From an uncultured Dialister sp. (GTDB taxonomy: Bacteria > Bacillota_C > Negativicutes > Veillonellales > Dialisteraceae): a stretch of DNA of 64,000 nt. Made by a program: the position numbers and the translations under genes. Within the stretch, counting starts at the first letter, position 1, and the number at the start of each line of letters is the position of its first letter. Below are positions 16,214-26,101 of the stretch, in pieces. Under the pieces are notes generated by a model, which saw only the letters and a list, made by a program, of their open reading frames with translations, was not told the origin of the DNA and searched no databases. The stretch covers positions 1 to 64,000 of the forward strand of contig UPXR01000003.1 in the NCBI GenBank assembly GCA_900557365.1, in the 5' to 3' direction.

Positions 16214-19200
16214 ATGAAAAAAACAGATAAAAAAGCCGTCGAAAAATCCATCAAACCTACGGAAATTTCTACCCTCCGGGACGGATTATATGAAAAGATC
16301 ATGTCCCGGGAATTTCAAGACAAACTGCAGGCCTCACTGGACGCACAGGAAATCTGGACCGAGCAGGAGGATCTGGACCCGCAGGAGGCCGTCCCCGGTC
16401 TGGCTGCCTATTTTTCGCTTCTGCTCCGAAACCGGCTGAAAGAACTGGCCGACAGTGATGATACGAATAATACGGAAAAAGAAATCCGCTTCGTCAATGA
16501 CTGCATCCGCCACCTTTTCCGTTCCGACCAGGAACTGGGACAGGCTCTGACCGTTTCTCTGAGGAAATCTCTTCTGCTGTCTCTCCAGCACACAAAGGAT
16601 CAGATTTCCCGTGAAGCGGCCCGGAAATCCCGCCCCCGTCCCGATACGTCCCTTTGCCGGAGCTTCCTTTTCACCAACAGCCGGAAGGACGTGAATATCG
16701 CCTCGGAACTGCGCAGGGAAATCCTTTCCTCGGACCGCATTGACCTGTTGGTCTCTTTCATCAAGTATTCCGGCCTGCGGATGATTCTTCCCGAGCTGCA
16801 GCAGTTTACCGATCGGGGCGGCAAGCTGCGCATTATCACCACCACGTACATGGGCGCCACAGACCCCAAAGCCGTGATGCAGCTGTACAATCTTCCCAAT
16901 ACAGAGATCCGCATTTCCTACAATACAAAAGAAACACGTCTTCACGCAAAAGCTTATATGTTTTACCGCAGCAGCGGCTATTCCACGGCCTATATCGGCT
17001 CTTCCAACCTATCCCATGCAGCCATTGCAGACGGGCTGGAATGGAATATGAAAATCACCGCACAGGATCAGCCCCATATCCTGGAAAAGATGCGCGCCAC
17101 CTTTGAAACCTATTGGAATTCCGCAGACTTTTCGCCTTTTACCGACGATCAGGAAAAACAACTGAGAGACAGCATCGATGCCATTCGTCATCCCGATACC
17201 GACAGGCCGTCCGATTATATCTTTGATATCCACCCCTACCCTTACCAGCAGACCGTCCTGGATACACTGCAGGCAGAACGGGAACTGAAGCATTGCTTCC
17301 GCAATCTGATTGTTGCTGCCACCGGCACGGGGAAAACCGCCATTGCCGCTTTTGACTACCGCCGTTTTGTAGAAAGCCGCCGGCCGAAGACCACACATCT
17401 TCTGTTTCTGGCGCACCGCCGGGAAATTCTGGAACAAAGCCGCTCCTGCTTCCGCCAGGTCCTGAAGAATCCCCGTTTCGGCGAACTCTCCGACGGGGAA
17501 GAGCATGCCTCTCATCCGGAATATCTGTTCATGACGGTCCAGACCTTTTCCCGGCAGAAATTCTGGGAGCATATGGATCCGGACTACTACGACATGATCA
17601 TTGTTGACGAAACCCACCATGCCGCCTCCGATTCCTATCAGAAAATCTTCACGGCCTTCCATCCGAAAATTCTTCTCGGTCTGACCGCTACACCGGAGCG
17701 CATGGACGGAAAAAGCATTCTCTCTTATTTTGATCATCATATCAGTGCGGAAATCCCTCTCACCGATGCCATCGAACGCCGTCTTCTCTGTCCCTTCCAC
17801 TACTTCGGTACGGACGATCCGGTCGATCTTTCCGCCGTATCCTGGAAAAACGGAAATTACGATACAAAAGAGCTGGAAATCAAGTACGTTTACAATCAAA
17901 TCTCCGCAGGCTGCCGCGCAGCTGCAGTGCTCGATGCGCTCACCCATTATACTGCCGATCTGCGGGATGTAAAATGCATCGGCTTCTGCGTATCCAAAAA
18001 GCATGCCGAATATATGGCAAACTATATGAATGAGCACGGTATTCCCTCCATGAATCTGGATGCCGATACCCCGTCTGATATCCGGCGAAAAGCAAAAGAG
18101 CAGCTGGAATGCGGCGAAAAACAGATTCTCTTCACAGTCGACCTGTTCAATGAGGGTGTTGATATTTCCAGCATCAATACGGTCCTTTTCCTCCGCCCCA
18201 CCAACAGCCTCACCGTTTTCCTGCAGCAGTTAGGCCGCGGACTTCGCCTTTTCCCCGGGAAAGACTGTCTCACCGTGCTCGATTTTGTGGCACAGTCCAA
18301 CAGAAATTATAATTTTGCCCGCCGTTTTGCCGGCCTGCTCGGCAGCAGAAACCTTCGTCTGCAGGAAGAAATCAAAGCCGGATTTCCCCATGCGCCGAAA
18401 GGCTGCTGCATTCAGCTGGAACCGATTGCACAGAAATATGTTCTGCAAAATATCAAAAGTCATATGAGCAGGGATGAATTTTACAGGGAACAAATTCGTG
18501 CGCTGTATGAAACCACACAAACAATCCCCACACTGTCCTGTTTTCTGACATCCCTTGATATTCCGGCAGAATCCTTCTTCAATAAAAACCGCCTGTACAC
18601 CCGCCTCTGTGCAGATGCAGGAATCCGGGAAAAATTTCCCGTCACAGAAGAAGAGTCTGTCCTTTCCGCCGCATGCCCCCGCATCCTGTCCATTGACTCC
18701 CCAAAATGGATCCGATTCCTGCAAAAAGAACTGAATCACCCCTATGCACCTGTTTCCGAAACAGAAAAACAGTACCTGCGTATGTGGCAGTACACGATGT
18801 ACGGCCGGGATTTCAATCAGTGCGGACTGGAATCACCTCTGGACGTGATTTCCCGTTTCGCTGCTCAGCCGGCACTGAAGGAAGAGCTCCTAGGCATCCT
18901 TTCCTATCTGTACGACCGCATCACCATCCTCCCGAAGCCTCTTTCCGTTCCCTACCCCTGCGCTCTGGAAATTCACTGCCGATATACCAGAGATCAGATT
19001 TTTTCCGCACTGGGCTATAACAATCCACCCCAGATCCGGGAAGGCGTCAAGTATCTGCCGGAAAAGAAAACCAATGTTTTCCTTGTAACGCTGAATAAAT
19101 CCGCCAGAGAATTTTCGGATACTACACTTTATGAGGACTATTCCATCAATGAAACGCTGTTCCATTGGCAGTCCCAGAATTCCACGGCACCGGAATCCAA

Positions 19201-19435
19201 AACCGGACAGCGCTACATCCGGCAAAAGGATGAAGCAGGGAATGACTGTACAGTTCTCCTCTTTGTCCGGGAAAGAAAAACAGATAATTATAAACGGACC
19301 ATGAGCTACACCTTTCTCGGCACGGCACACTATGTAAGCCATACCGGGAGCCGGCCCATGACGATCATTTATAAGCTGGATCATCCGATTCCCGCACAAT
19401 ACCTTCCTGCCACCGACAGCAGCGGTGTTCTGTAA
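16214..19435 (+). CDS. PLD-nuclease / SF2 helicase / DUF3427 protein
   Basis: A 1073-residue multi-domain protein. Residues 1-145 are helical and unassigned. About 150-305 is a phospholipase-D-like nuclease domain with LHAKAY (His244, Lys246) and GSSN (262-265). About 340-700 is a DEAD/DEAH superfamily 2 helicase: Walker A ATGTGKT (369-375), Walker B DETH (465-468), TATPER (491-496), and a C-terminal helicase half with QQLGRGLR. About 900-1070 resembles DUF3427, ending near the C-terminus. GGAGGA precedes the ATG by three bases. The architecture is like restriction-type helicase-nucleases, so a role in DNA restriction or repair is plausible, but no methylase or partner gene is next to it. Confidence 0.88.
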   Translation: MKKTDKKAVEKSIKPTEISTLRDGLYEKIMSREFQDKLQASLDAQEIWTEQEDLDPQEAVPGLAAYFSLLLRNRLKELADSDDTNNTEKEIRFVNDCIRHLFRSDQELGQALTVSLRKSLLLSLQHTKDQISREAARKSRPRPDTSLCRSFLFTNSRKDVNIASELRREILSSDRIDLLVSFIKYSGLRMILPELQQFTDRGGKLRIITTTYMGATDPKAVMQLYNLPNTEIRISYNTKETRLHAKAYMFYRSSGYSTAYIGSSNLSHAAIADGLEWNMKITAQDQPHILEKMRATFETYWNSADFSPFTDDQEKQLRDSIDAIRHPDTDRPSDYIFDIHPYPYQQTVLDTLQAERELKHCFRNLIVAATGTGKTAIAAFDYRRFVESRRPKTTHLLFLAHRREILEQSRSCFRQVLKNPRFGELSDGEEHASHPEYLFMTVQTFSRQKFWEHMDPDYYDMIIVDETHHAASDSYQKIFTAFHPKILLGLTATPERMDGKSILSYFDHHISAEIPLTDAIERRLLCPFHYFGTDDPVDLSAVSWKNGNYDTKELEIKYVYNQISAGCRAAAVLDALTHYTADLRDVKCIGFCVSKKHAEYMANYMNEHGIPSMNLDADTPSDIRRKAKEQLECGEKQILFTVDLFNEGVDISSINTVLFLRPTNSLTVFLQQLGRGLRLFPGKDCLTVLDFVAQSNRNYNFARRFAGLLGSRNLRLQEEIKAGFPHAPKGCCIQLEPIAQKYVLQNIKSHMSRDEFYREQIRALYETTQTIPTLSCFLTSLDIPAESFFNKNRLYTRLCADAGIREKFPVTEEESVLSAACPRILSIDSPKWIRFLQKELNHPYAPVSETEKQYLRMWQYTMYGRDFNQCGLESPLDVISRFAAQPALKEELLGILSYLYDRITILPKPLSVPYPCALEIHCRYTRDQIFSALGYNNPPQIREGVKYLPEKKTNVFLVTLNKSAREFSDTTLYEDYSINETLFHWQSQNSTAPESKTGQRYIRQKDEAGNDCTVLLFVRERKTDNYKRTMSYTFLGTAHYVSHTGSRPMTIIYKLDHPIPAQYLPATDSSGVL

Positions 19436-19437
19436 AA

Positions 19438-19498
19438 AACAGCCTCTTTGAGAAGAAATACGGCTTGATGCCGTTCTCTTCCCAGGAGGCCTTTTCCA
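19438..19498. terminator. Bidirectional terminator between convergent genes
   Basis: GCCTCTT...AAGAGGC-type arms with an inner ACGGC/GCCGT stem, A-run at the left edge and CTTTT at the right. It separates the plus-strand helicase and the minus-strand SfsA fusion. Confidence 0.65.
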
Positions 19499-19505
19499 TT
19501 TCTGT

Positions 19506-20651
19506 TCATTTTTTGATTCGTTCATCGAGACGATTGATTTCAAAATCCTCTTCAATCTGCACAAAAGCAGGCATGTGCATGGGATCTTCGCGGAATCCGA
19601 AAAGATGGGACGGACACCGGCAGTCCGTACAGCCGAAGCCCGGGATCTGCCAGTCAGCGATGAGGGAAACCGCTTCCGCCAGCCGATGCTCCAGGTCCTC
19701 CGCCGTGCGGACGGGAATGCATCCCACCCAGTCCGCTTCCTGCCGGAGCCAGTCAATATGCCAGTGCATGCCTTTCCGAAGCCGGCGGTGGCGGGCCATT
19801 CTCTGATCCAGGTTCTTTGCCGCCGAACCGGTATAGACATAATAGCCCCTTGGAAAACGAATCCTACCCATTTTTCCGATTTCCACATCCTTAGTTTCAT
19901 TCATTCGGAGAATCAGCAGGTAATCTCCTCTGTTCCCCGCTTCCTTGTCCAGAATATACAGAGGTGCAGGAAGAAGACGTACGCTTTCCGGCACTGTCAG
20001 GTCCGGCGTCCATCGGAGAGCCGCCGCCTTCCAGTCTATATAGGGAGCAGAAAGACGGAATGCTTCCGCAAATTCCGGGTCGGTATGATAATCCGGAAGG
20101 AACCACTGCGCCCGGTCCCACTGGACCAGAATCAGCAGCCCTGCTTTTCCGCCATTTTTCCCGATTTCTCCCAGATGAAGCACATGCTTTCTTCCCCGGG
20201 CTGTTACCGCATCGGGGAACATGGCACCCTTTCTGCCGAAAAGTGTGCATGATTTTACCTCTACGGGAAATTGCATTTTCTCATTTCCGATCACCAGATC
20301 AAACCGGCTGTCTCCCATCGTCACTTCCCGCCGCAATACCCGATAATCCTCCCAGCCGGGTATTTTTTCATGGTTAATCAGCCATTCTGCCGTATCATTG
20401 GCACGGGAAGTATCAAGAGGAATCACTTCCCCCTCTCTTTCTGCGCCGATGACGCGGTACTTCGTCCGGCTCCCTTCCTTTGCATGAGGCACCGCATAAA
20501 GCATGACGCCGGGGAAAAGCAGCTCCCTCATCCGCCCCGGATTGGGCATATGGGCCCTGACCGGCTCACCGTCGATTTCCATATCAATCACAAACCGGTT
20601 CGGCCGGCGCAGGAAGCGTCCTTTTTTTATGACCGGATATTCTTTTTCCAT
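19506..20651 (-). CDS. sfsA: SfsA nuclease fused to a DUF123 (GIY-YIG-like) domain
   Basis: A 381-residue fusion. Residues 1-230 match SfsA (DNA/RNA nuclease, once called sugar fermentation stimulation protein): NRFV-x-DMEIDGE, HMPNPGRM, RANDTAEWLI and FPVEVKSCTLF, with the PD-(D/E)xK-like EVKS. About 265-375 matches DUF123: GDYLLIL, GKMGRIRFPRGYYVYTGSA, RMARHRR and HWHIDWLR, followed by a Cys-rich TDCRCPSHLFGF stretch. SfsA alone is about 230 residues, so this is a true fusion. The ATG at 20651 follows GGAGGAGG by five bases; earlier in-frame starts would overlap the upstream gene. Cotranscribed with the peptidase gene 29 bases upstream. Its cellular role is unknown. Confidence 0.88.
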   Translation of the reverse strand: MEKEYPVIKKGRFLRRPNRFVIDMEIDGEPVRAHMPNPGRMRELLFPGVMLYAVPHAKEGSRTKYRVIGAEREGEVIPLDTSRANDTAEWLINHEKIPGWEDYRVLRREVTMGDSRFDLVIGNEKMQFPVEVKSCTLFGRKGAMFPDAVTARGRKHVLHLGEIGKNGGKAGLLILVQWDRAQWFLPDYHTDPEFAEAFRLSAPYIDWKAAALRWTPDLTVPESVRLLPAPLYILDKEAGNRGDYLLILRMNETKDVEIGKMGRIRFPRGYYVYTGSAAKNLDQRMARHRRLRKGMHWHIDWLRQEADWVGCIPVRTAEDLEHRLAEAVSLIADWQIPGFGCTDCRCPSHLFGFREDPMHMPAFVQIEEDFEINRLDERIKK

Positions 20652-20680
20652 CGGTTCCTCCTCCGAAAAATATTTCTCCG

Positions 20681-21349
20681 CTACAGGAATTCCCTGGGAA
20701 ACGCGGACAGTGCTTTCTTCCTTTCCCGGTAATCCGGCATCCATTGCAGGATCAAATCATAAAACCTTTGGTTGTGGGTCGGCTCCAGCAGATGATTCAG
20801 CTCATGCACAACTACACTTTCGATAAGCGGCTTCGGCTTCGTGACCAGGTCGAGAGCAAAAACCAGCTGTCCCGTCCGGATATTGCAGCTTCCCCATCGG
20901 CTTTTCACCGCTTTCACTGTAAAACCTGCGGGCTGTACTCTCATCCGGGGCACCCAGTATGCCAGCTTTTTCCGAATTTCTTCCGCCAGAACTTCTGCCG
21001 CACCGGCTGCATAGAGTTTCCGCCGATTCGTCCGGGAGGTGCGCAGCTCCATCCGGATTCCTTCCTCCGTAAAAACGATGCTCTGCCGTGCCGCCCGGAA
21101 AATCTTCAAAGGAATCTGCCGTCCGAAAACATAATGGAGCTCTCCGGAAATATATTCATAGTTTTTCTGCTCCGGAAGTATATCAAGCATCCGGCGAATC
21201 CAGTCCTCCTTGCTTCGGATAAATGCTTCCGCCTCGGAATCTCCTGTCCCTGCCGGCACCGTGACGGATACAGTCCCGTCCCGCCGGATCCGGATATACA
21301 TATTTTTGATTCTCTTTCTGACAATGAGAACCTTCCAAGGAAAATTCAT
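20681..21349 (-). CDS. YgjP-type M48-like zinc metallopeptidase
   Basis: A 222-residue protein of the YgjP/SprT-like (DUF45) family. The zinc-binding motif VVVHELNHLLEPTHNQRFYDLI near residues 180-201 supplies HExxH; upstream is the family-typical SRWGSCN. The N-terminal beta-rich half carries YIRIRRDGTVSVTVP. GGAGGAGG precedes the start. It is followed after 29 bases by the SfsA fusion and preceded by the ftsY terminator. Substrates of this family are uncertain; some members have been reported as UTP-hydrolysing or DNA-linked. Confidence 0.85.
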   Translation of the reverse strand: MNFPWKVLIVRKRIKNMYIRIRRDGTVSVTVPAGTGDSEAEAFIRSKEDWIRRMLDILPEQKNYEYISGELHYVFGRQIPLKIFRAARQSIVFTEEGIRMELRTSRTNRRKLYAAGAAEVLAEEIRKKLAYWVPRMRVQPAGFTVKAVKSRWGSCNIRTGQLVFALDLVTKPKPLIESVVVHELNHLLEPTHNQRFYDLILQWMPDYRERKKALSAFPREFL

Positions 21350-21373
21350 AATCCTCCTCCGGGATTGGCTCAG

Positions 21374-21408
21374 AAAAAAGACCGGAGAAGCATGCCCCGG
21401 TCTCCTTA
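21374..21408 (-). terminator. Terminator of ftsY
   Basis: On the minus strand, GAGACCGG, an 11-base loop, CCGGTCT and six T; located just beyond the ftsY stop. Confidence 0.8.
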
Positions 21409-21426
21409 CGGGCCGATTCCGCCCGC

Positions 21427-22371
21427 TTATATTTTCGTACTTTGCTCCAGAATATGATCTTCCGTTTCAAAAAGCGCCTTTGCAAAGGCCTGGGAGTCGA
21501 AACGGTCCAGATCCTCTTCTCTTTCGCCCACGCCGATCCACTTGATCGGCACGTGAAGCTCTTCGTGGATGGAAAGGACCACACCGCCCTTGGCGGTCCC
21601 GTCCAGCTTCGTCAGTACGACCCCGGTCAGAGGCACAATTTCTCCGAAATTCTTTGCCTGGCTGACTGCATTCTGCCCGGTCGTTGCATCCAGTACAAGC
21701 AGTGTCTGGTGAGGTGCATCAGGAATGACCTTCTTCACTACCCGGCTGATTTTGGCCAATTCTTCCATCAGGTTTACCTTTGTCTGGAGGCGTCCTGCCG
21801 TATCAATCAGAACCACATCCGCCCCTCTGGCCTTGGCTGCTGTCACCGCATCAAAAGCAACCGCTGCCGGATCGGCTCCCTCAGCATGCTTAACGATATC
21901 CGCGCCGGTCCGTTCCGCCCAGATGGTCAGCTGCTCAGAAGCAGCCGCACGGAATGTATCGGAAGCCGCCAGAAGGACTTTTTTTCCTTCTTTGCGGAAC
22001 TTGCCCGACAGCTTGCCGATCGTGGTCGTTTTGCCTACTCCGTTGACGCCGACTACCAGGATAACCTCAGGATGATGGGTATTTTCCTGGTCCTGTGTGT
22101 GATCCGCCAGAAGCTCTTTCACTGTCTTTTCCATGAAAGGCATAACTTCCTTCGTATTGTGGATGGTGCCTTCCGTGATGCCCCGGCGAATCTGGCGCAT
22201 CAGGTAATCCGTAGTGCGCACCCCCAGATCTCCGGAAATCAGAACCATTTCCAGATCTTCCAGAAATTCCTCATCAATCTGTGCATAGCCGATGACTACG
22301 CTTTCGATATTTTTAATCAAGCTTTGCTTCGTGCGGGTCAGTCCCTTTTTCAGCCTGTCAAAAAATCCCAT
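21427..22371 (-). CDS. ftsY: Signal recognition particle receptor FtsY
   Basis: GTPase that docks SRP-ribosome complexes at the membrane for cotranslational insertion. The 314-residue protein lacks the long acidic A domain of enterobacteria, as is usual in Firmicutes. Residues 1-90 are the N domain and 100-310 the G domain, with G1 GVNGVGKT (108-115), DTFRAAA, DTAGRLQ and TKLDGTAKGG. It follows smc by 39 bases in the same direction, the common smc-ftsY arrangement. A hairpin terminator ends it. Confidence 0.97.
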   Translation of the reverse strand: MGFFDRLKKGLTRTKQSLIKNIESVVIGYAQIDEEFLEDLEMVLISGDLGVRTTDYLMRQIRRGITEGTIHNTKEVMPFMEKTVKELLADHTQDQENTHHPEVILVVGVNGVGKTTTIGKLSGKFRKEGKKVLLAASDTFRAAASEQLTIWAERTGADIVKHAEGADPAAVAFDAVTAAKARGADVVLIDTAGRLQTKVNLMEELAKISRVVKKVIPDAPHQTLLVLDATTGQNAVSQAKNFGEIVPLTGVVLTKLDGTAKGGVVLSIHEELHVPIKWIGVGEREEDLDRFDSQAFAKALFETEDHILEQSTKI

Positions 22372-22410
22372 TTCGTTCCTCCCTTTCAGATACTTTCCTT
22401 TATTATACTA

Positions 22411-25400
22411 TTATTCCACATAATCTTTCATCTTTACCGTCACAAGAGAGGAGACCCCCTTCTCTCCCATGGTCACGCCCTGCAGGGTATCCGCAAATTC
22501 CATGGTCTTTTTCCGGTGAGAAATGACAATGAACTGTGTCTTTTTCTTGTAATCGGCAATCATCCGGCTGTACCGTTCCACATTGGCATCATCCAGCGCC
22601 GCATCAATTTCGTCGACAAAGCAGAACGGAGCAGGCCGGTAGGCCATGAAGGAAATCAGAAGCGCAATGACTGTCAGGGCCCTTTCTCCGCCGCTCATCA
22701 GTGTGAGAGGCTGCCGCTTCTTTCCGGGAAGCTGCAGATACATCTCCACGCCGCCCTCCAGGGGATGGTCCGTATCGGTCAGCTCCAGACGGGCATTTCC
22801 GCCGCGGAACATCAATTGCATGATCCGCCCGAATTCCTCATTGATTTTCACAAAGGCCTGAGAAAATTCCTTTTCCATTGTCTGATCGATATCTTTCACC
22901 ACGGTTTCCAGCGCCGTCCTTGCCTGATCCAGATCGGCCAGCTGATCCTCATAGAATTTTCTCCGTGCCAGCTGCTTTTCATATTCCTCTTCTCCGTGAG
23001 GATTGACACTGCCCAGAGCCTCCATCCGGGCCAGGATATCCGCTTCCTTTTTCTGGATATCCTGCATGGACCCGGGGATACGAAGCTCTTCCGCCTCCGA
23101 TAAGGACATACGGCGTTCCTCCAGCTTCTGCAGCTCTTCCTGCTCCTGCCCGCGGAAGCTTTCAATCCTCCCCTTTCTTTCTGCCAGATCCCGCCGCAGC
23201 GCATACACTTTTTCCTGTGCCTTCTGCCAGGACTCTTCATTCTGCTTCCGCTCCATAGCGGACGTATCGGAATCTTCCTGCAGCTTTTCCTGCCGGGTCC
23301 GGCTTTCCTGCCATTCCTTTTCCGCCTCGGTGAAATTCTTCCGCAGCGTTTCCAGCTCAGCAGCAAGAGAAGCTGCAGCAGCTTCATTCTCTGCAATCTC
23401 CGCTTCCAGCTTTTCTCTTTCCTTCTGCTGTTCCTTTGCGGCCGTCAGCCGTTCTTCCTCCATCCGCTTCCCGAAAGCAGCCTTTTCCTGCGCCTTCGTC
23501 AGCGCTACGTGCAGCGAAAGGATTTCTTCCTGTTTCTTTTCCAGGTTCTTTCGGATATCCCGGCTCTTCGTATCCTCTCCCGGCTCCGGAATATCCCGGT
23601 ATCCTTCCAGAGAGGTCCTGCAGTCCGCTTCCTTTTTCCGGGCAGTTTCAATCGCCTCCGTCAGGCTGTCCCATTTCGTCCTGGAAGCAGAGAGACTGTT
23701 TTCCCGATCGGTCTTTGCGGAAAGCAGTCCTTCCTTTTTCCCCTGCAGTACTGCCAGTTTTTCCTTCATCTGCTGCCAGGCATTCCGCTCTTCCGTCACT
23801 CTTTCCGCCAGAGTTTCGCAAAGTTCTCTCTGCCGGTGTTCCGCTTCCTCGCCTGCTTTCAGATTCTTCTGAACCTCTGCTTCCTTTCGTATCAGGAGCT
23901 CTATTTCCTTTTTTCTGCCGAAATAAGTATTCTCGCTCTTTTTCATGGAGCCCCCCGTAAGGGAGCCTCCTGCATTGACCAGCTGCCCGTCCAGTGTTAC
24001 GATGCGAAGCTTGTAATGATATTTTTTTGCTGTTCTTCTGGCATCTTCCAGTGTTTCCGCAATCAGCGTCTTCCCCAGAAGCGCATCCAGAAGCTCCTTA
24101 TATTCCTGGTCACAGGAAAGAAGCTGCGATGCAATGCCGCAGATCCCAGGCTCCTTTGATGCTTCCGCTTCAATTCCCGCATAAGCCGGAGCACGCATGC
24201 TGTCCAGGGGATAAAAAGTCGTTCTTCCCAGGTGTTTCTGCTTAAGCCATTCGATGATCCGTGCCGCCGCTGCACCTGTATCCGTAACAATATGGGAAAT
24301 ACGGCTTCCCAGCGCGATTTCTGCCGCATCCGTATATAATGCGGGCACCCGGATCAGATCCCCCAGTACCCCCTGGACGGAATCTCCGAAAAGTTCCCGG
24401 TGATTCATGATGGTCCGGGAAGCCATAGAAAATCCGGCATATTCCTTCTCCGCCTTTTCCAGATACTCCCGCTTCGACCGGAAACCGGCCAGCTCCGAAC
24501 GAAGCCGGCTTGATTCATTCATCAGGGCAAAGCGCCGGTCCTGTGCTTCCTTCAAAGCAGCACTGTCTTTCTTTCCTTTTTCTTCCTCCTTTTTCAGGAG
24601 CGCCTGTCCCGAAGCTTCCTCTTTTTCTGTCTGCGCCAGCTGCGTTTCCGTTTCCTTCAGAGAGGCCTCTGCTTCCTGCAGAGTTCTTCCCAGCTCTTCC
24701 TTCTCGGAAAGAAGGCGCTCGATTTCCTCCCCGGAAAGAGAAAGCATCTGCTCCAGCTTTTCCTTTTCCGCCATTTCCCGGCGGGATACTGCCAGGACTT
24801 CCGCATACTCTTCCTCAGCGCTGCGAAGGGATTCTTCGATTTTCCTTTTCTCCTCTTCCGCAGCAGCCAGAATCTTTTCCTGCCGATCTGCCGCTTCCAG
24901 TGCCTCTGCCAGTTCCTTTTCCGCCGTCTGTCTTTCCTCGCTGAGCTCTTTTTCCGCTTCCCGCTGATCCGCCTCTGCTTCCGCCAGCTCCGCTTTCTTT
25001 TCTGTCCGGTGGCGAAGCGCTTCCTCCTTGACGCGGAAATCGCCCCGTATTTCCTCCATCTTCCGCTGTGCTTCCGCAGTCCTCTCTCCGGCCTCCTGGA
25101 GACCGTTTTTCTGATGCAGCGCCTCTGTTTCCATCTTTTCCCGCACCGCAGCAAACCGGAGAAGCTCTGTTTCCGCTCCCTGTTCCTGCGCCGCCAGATC
25201 CCGGTATTCATTTTCATACCGGGCCAGCATCCGTCGCACACTGGTAAGCTTCAGAAGAGATGCTGTTGCTTCCGCCGACCGTTTTTCCCGGAGAAGCATT
25301 TTGTAAACCTTTGCCTTTTCAGCCTCCTCCTTCAGAGGAATCAGCTGTTCATCCAGAAGCGCAGTCATATCCTTGACCCGTTCCATGTTCTCCGCCGTCT

Positions 25401-25953
25401 TTTCCAGCTTCCGGAGCCCTTCGTTCTTTCTCATGCGGTACAGGGAAATTCCTGCTACATCTTCAAAAATGAGCCGGCGTTCTTCCGGACGGGCCGTTAA
25501 GACCTGATCCACCCGATTCTGTCCGATAATAGCCAGTGAGCCTTTGCCCAGGCCTGTATTTGCCAGAAGCTCCTGGATATCCTTCAGGCGGCAGTTTCTT
25601 TTATTGATTTCAAAATCACTGTCCCCGTTCCGGAGAAGGCGCCGCGTGATGGAAACCTCTGCCGTATCCAAAGGCAGCTCCCGGTTCGTGTTGTCCAGAA
25701 CCAGCGTGACCTCGGCCCCGTTTTTTTTCGGCCTTGTCTCCGAGCCGGAGAAAATGATATCCTCCGCCTTCTGCCCGCGGAGATTCCGCACATTCTGTTC
25801 GCCCAGCACCCAGCGGACCGCATCGGAAATATTGCTCTTTCCGCAGCCGTTCGGCCCGACAATCACCGTCATGCCTTCGGAAAAATCTATGGTTGTCTTA
25901 TCTGCAAAAGACTTGAATCCCTGCAGTATCAAGCGCAGTAGTTTCATCAGCAT
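22411..25953 (-). CDS. smc: Chromosome segregation ATPase SMC
   Basis: The condensin core ATPase that compacts and segregates the chromosome with ScpA/ScpB. It has 1180 residues in the canonical order. The N-terminal head carries Walker A GPNGCGKSN and the GFKSFADKT opening. It is followed by a first long coiled coil, a hinge around 510-640 with GSLTGGS, and a second coiled coil. The C-terminal head carries signature LMSGGERALT and Walker B FCFVDEIDAALDD. Two ATGs six bases apart (25953 and 25947) follow AAAGGATGG; I chose the first. rnc, often upstream of smc, is absent. ftsY is next. Confidence 0.96.
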   Translation of the reverse strand: MLMKLLRLILQGFKSFADKTTIDFSEGMTVIVGPNGCGKSNISDAVRWVLGEQNVRNLRGQKAEDIIFSGSETRPKKNGAEVTLVLDNTNRELPLDTAEVSITRRLLRNGDSDFEINKRNCRLKDIQELLANTGLGKGSLAIIGQNRVDQVLTARPEERRLIFEDVAGISLYRMRKNEGLRKLEKTAENMERVKDMTALLDEQLIPLKEEAEKAKVYKMLLREKRSAEATASLLKLTSVRRMLARYENEYRDLAAQEQGAETELLRFAAVREKMETEALHQKNGLQEAGERTAEAQRKMEEIRGDFRVKEEALRHRTEKKAELAEAEADQREAEKELSEERQTAEKELAEALEAADRQEKILAAAEEEKRKIEESLRSAEEEYAEVLAVSRREMAEKEKLEQMLSLSGEEIERLLSEKEELGRTLQEAEASLKETETQLAQTEKEEASGQALLKKEEEKGKKDSAALKEAQDRRFALMNESSRLRSELAGFRSKREYLEKAEKEYAGFSMASRTIMNHRELFGDSVQGVLGDLIRVPALYTDAAEIALGSRISHIVTDTGAAAARIIEWLKQKHLGRTTFYPLDSMRAPAYAGIEAEASKEPGICGIASQLLSCDQEYKELLDALLGKTLIAETLEDARRTAKKYHYKLRIVTLDGQLVNAGGSLTGGSMKKSENTYFGRKKEIELLIRKEAEVQKNLKAGEEAEHRQRELCETLAERVTEERNAWQQMKEKLAVLQGKKEGLLSAKTDRENSLSASRTKWDSLTEAIETARKKEADCRTSLEGYRDIPEPGEDTKSRDIRKNLEKKQEEILSLHVALTKAQEKAAFGKRMEEERLTAAKEQQKEREKLEAEIAENEAAAASLAAELETLRKNFTEAEKEWQESRTRQEKLQEDSDTSAMERKQNEESWQKAQEKVYALRRDLAERKGRIESFRGQEQEELQKLEERRMSLSEAEELRIPGSMQDIQKKEADILARMEALGSVNPHGEEEYEKQLARRKFYEDQLADLDQARTALETVVKDIDQTMEKEFSQAFVKINEEFGRIMQLMFRGGNARLELTDTDHPLEGGVEMYLQLPGKKRQPLTLMSGGERALTVIALLISFMAYRPAPFCFVDEIDAALDDANVERYSRMIADYKKKTQFIVISHRKKTMEFADTLQGVTMGEKGVSSLVTVKMKDYVE

Positions 25954-26053
25954 ACCATCCTTTATTACTGTCCTGTTTATTATACTAAATGGACGGAGAA
26001 AATGGGAATGCCTTCGGGATTTCCCGTCTCCCTTTCTTTTCCTGACCGCAGAC

Positions 26054-26092
26054 AAAAAAGCCGCGCTGTCCCTGCAGACAGCACAGCTTTTT
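26054..26092 (-). terminator. Terminator after mpg
   Basis: On the minus strand AAAAAGCTGTGCTGTC, a short loop, GACAGCGCGGCTTTTTT. It ends the operon that starts with the flavodiiron gene. Confidence 0.75.
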
Positions 26093-26101
26093 CACACAGG
26101 A

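Noticed and set aside
20652..20744. 31-codon N-terminal extension of the SfsA fusion
   Set aside because: It overlaps the end of the metallopeptidase gene, while a strong ribosome binding site sits directly before the ATG at 20651.
22411..25953. Long repetitive-looking open frames on both strands within smc
   Set aside because: They reflect the codon bias of the coiled-coil regions and are not separate genes.
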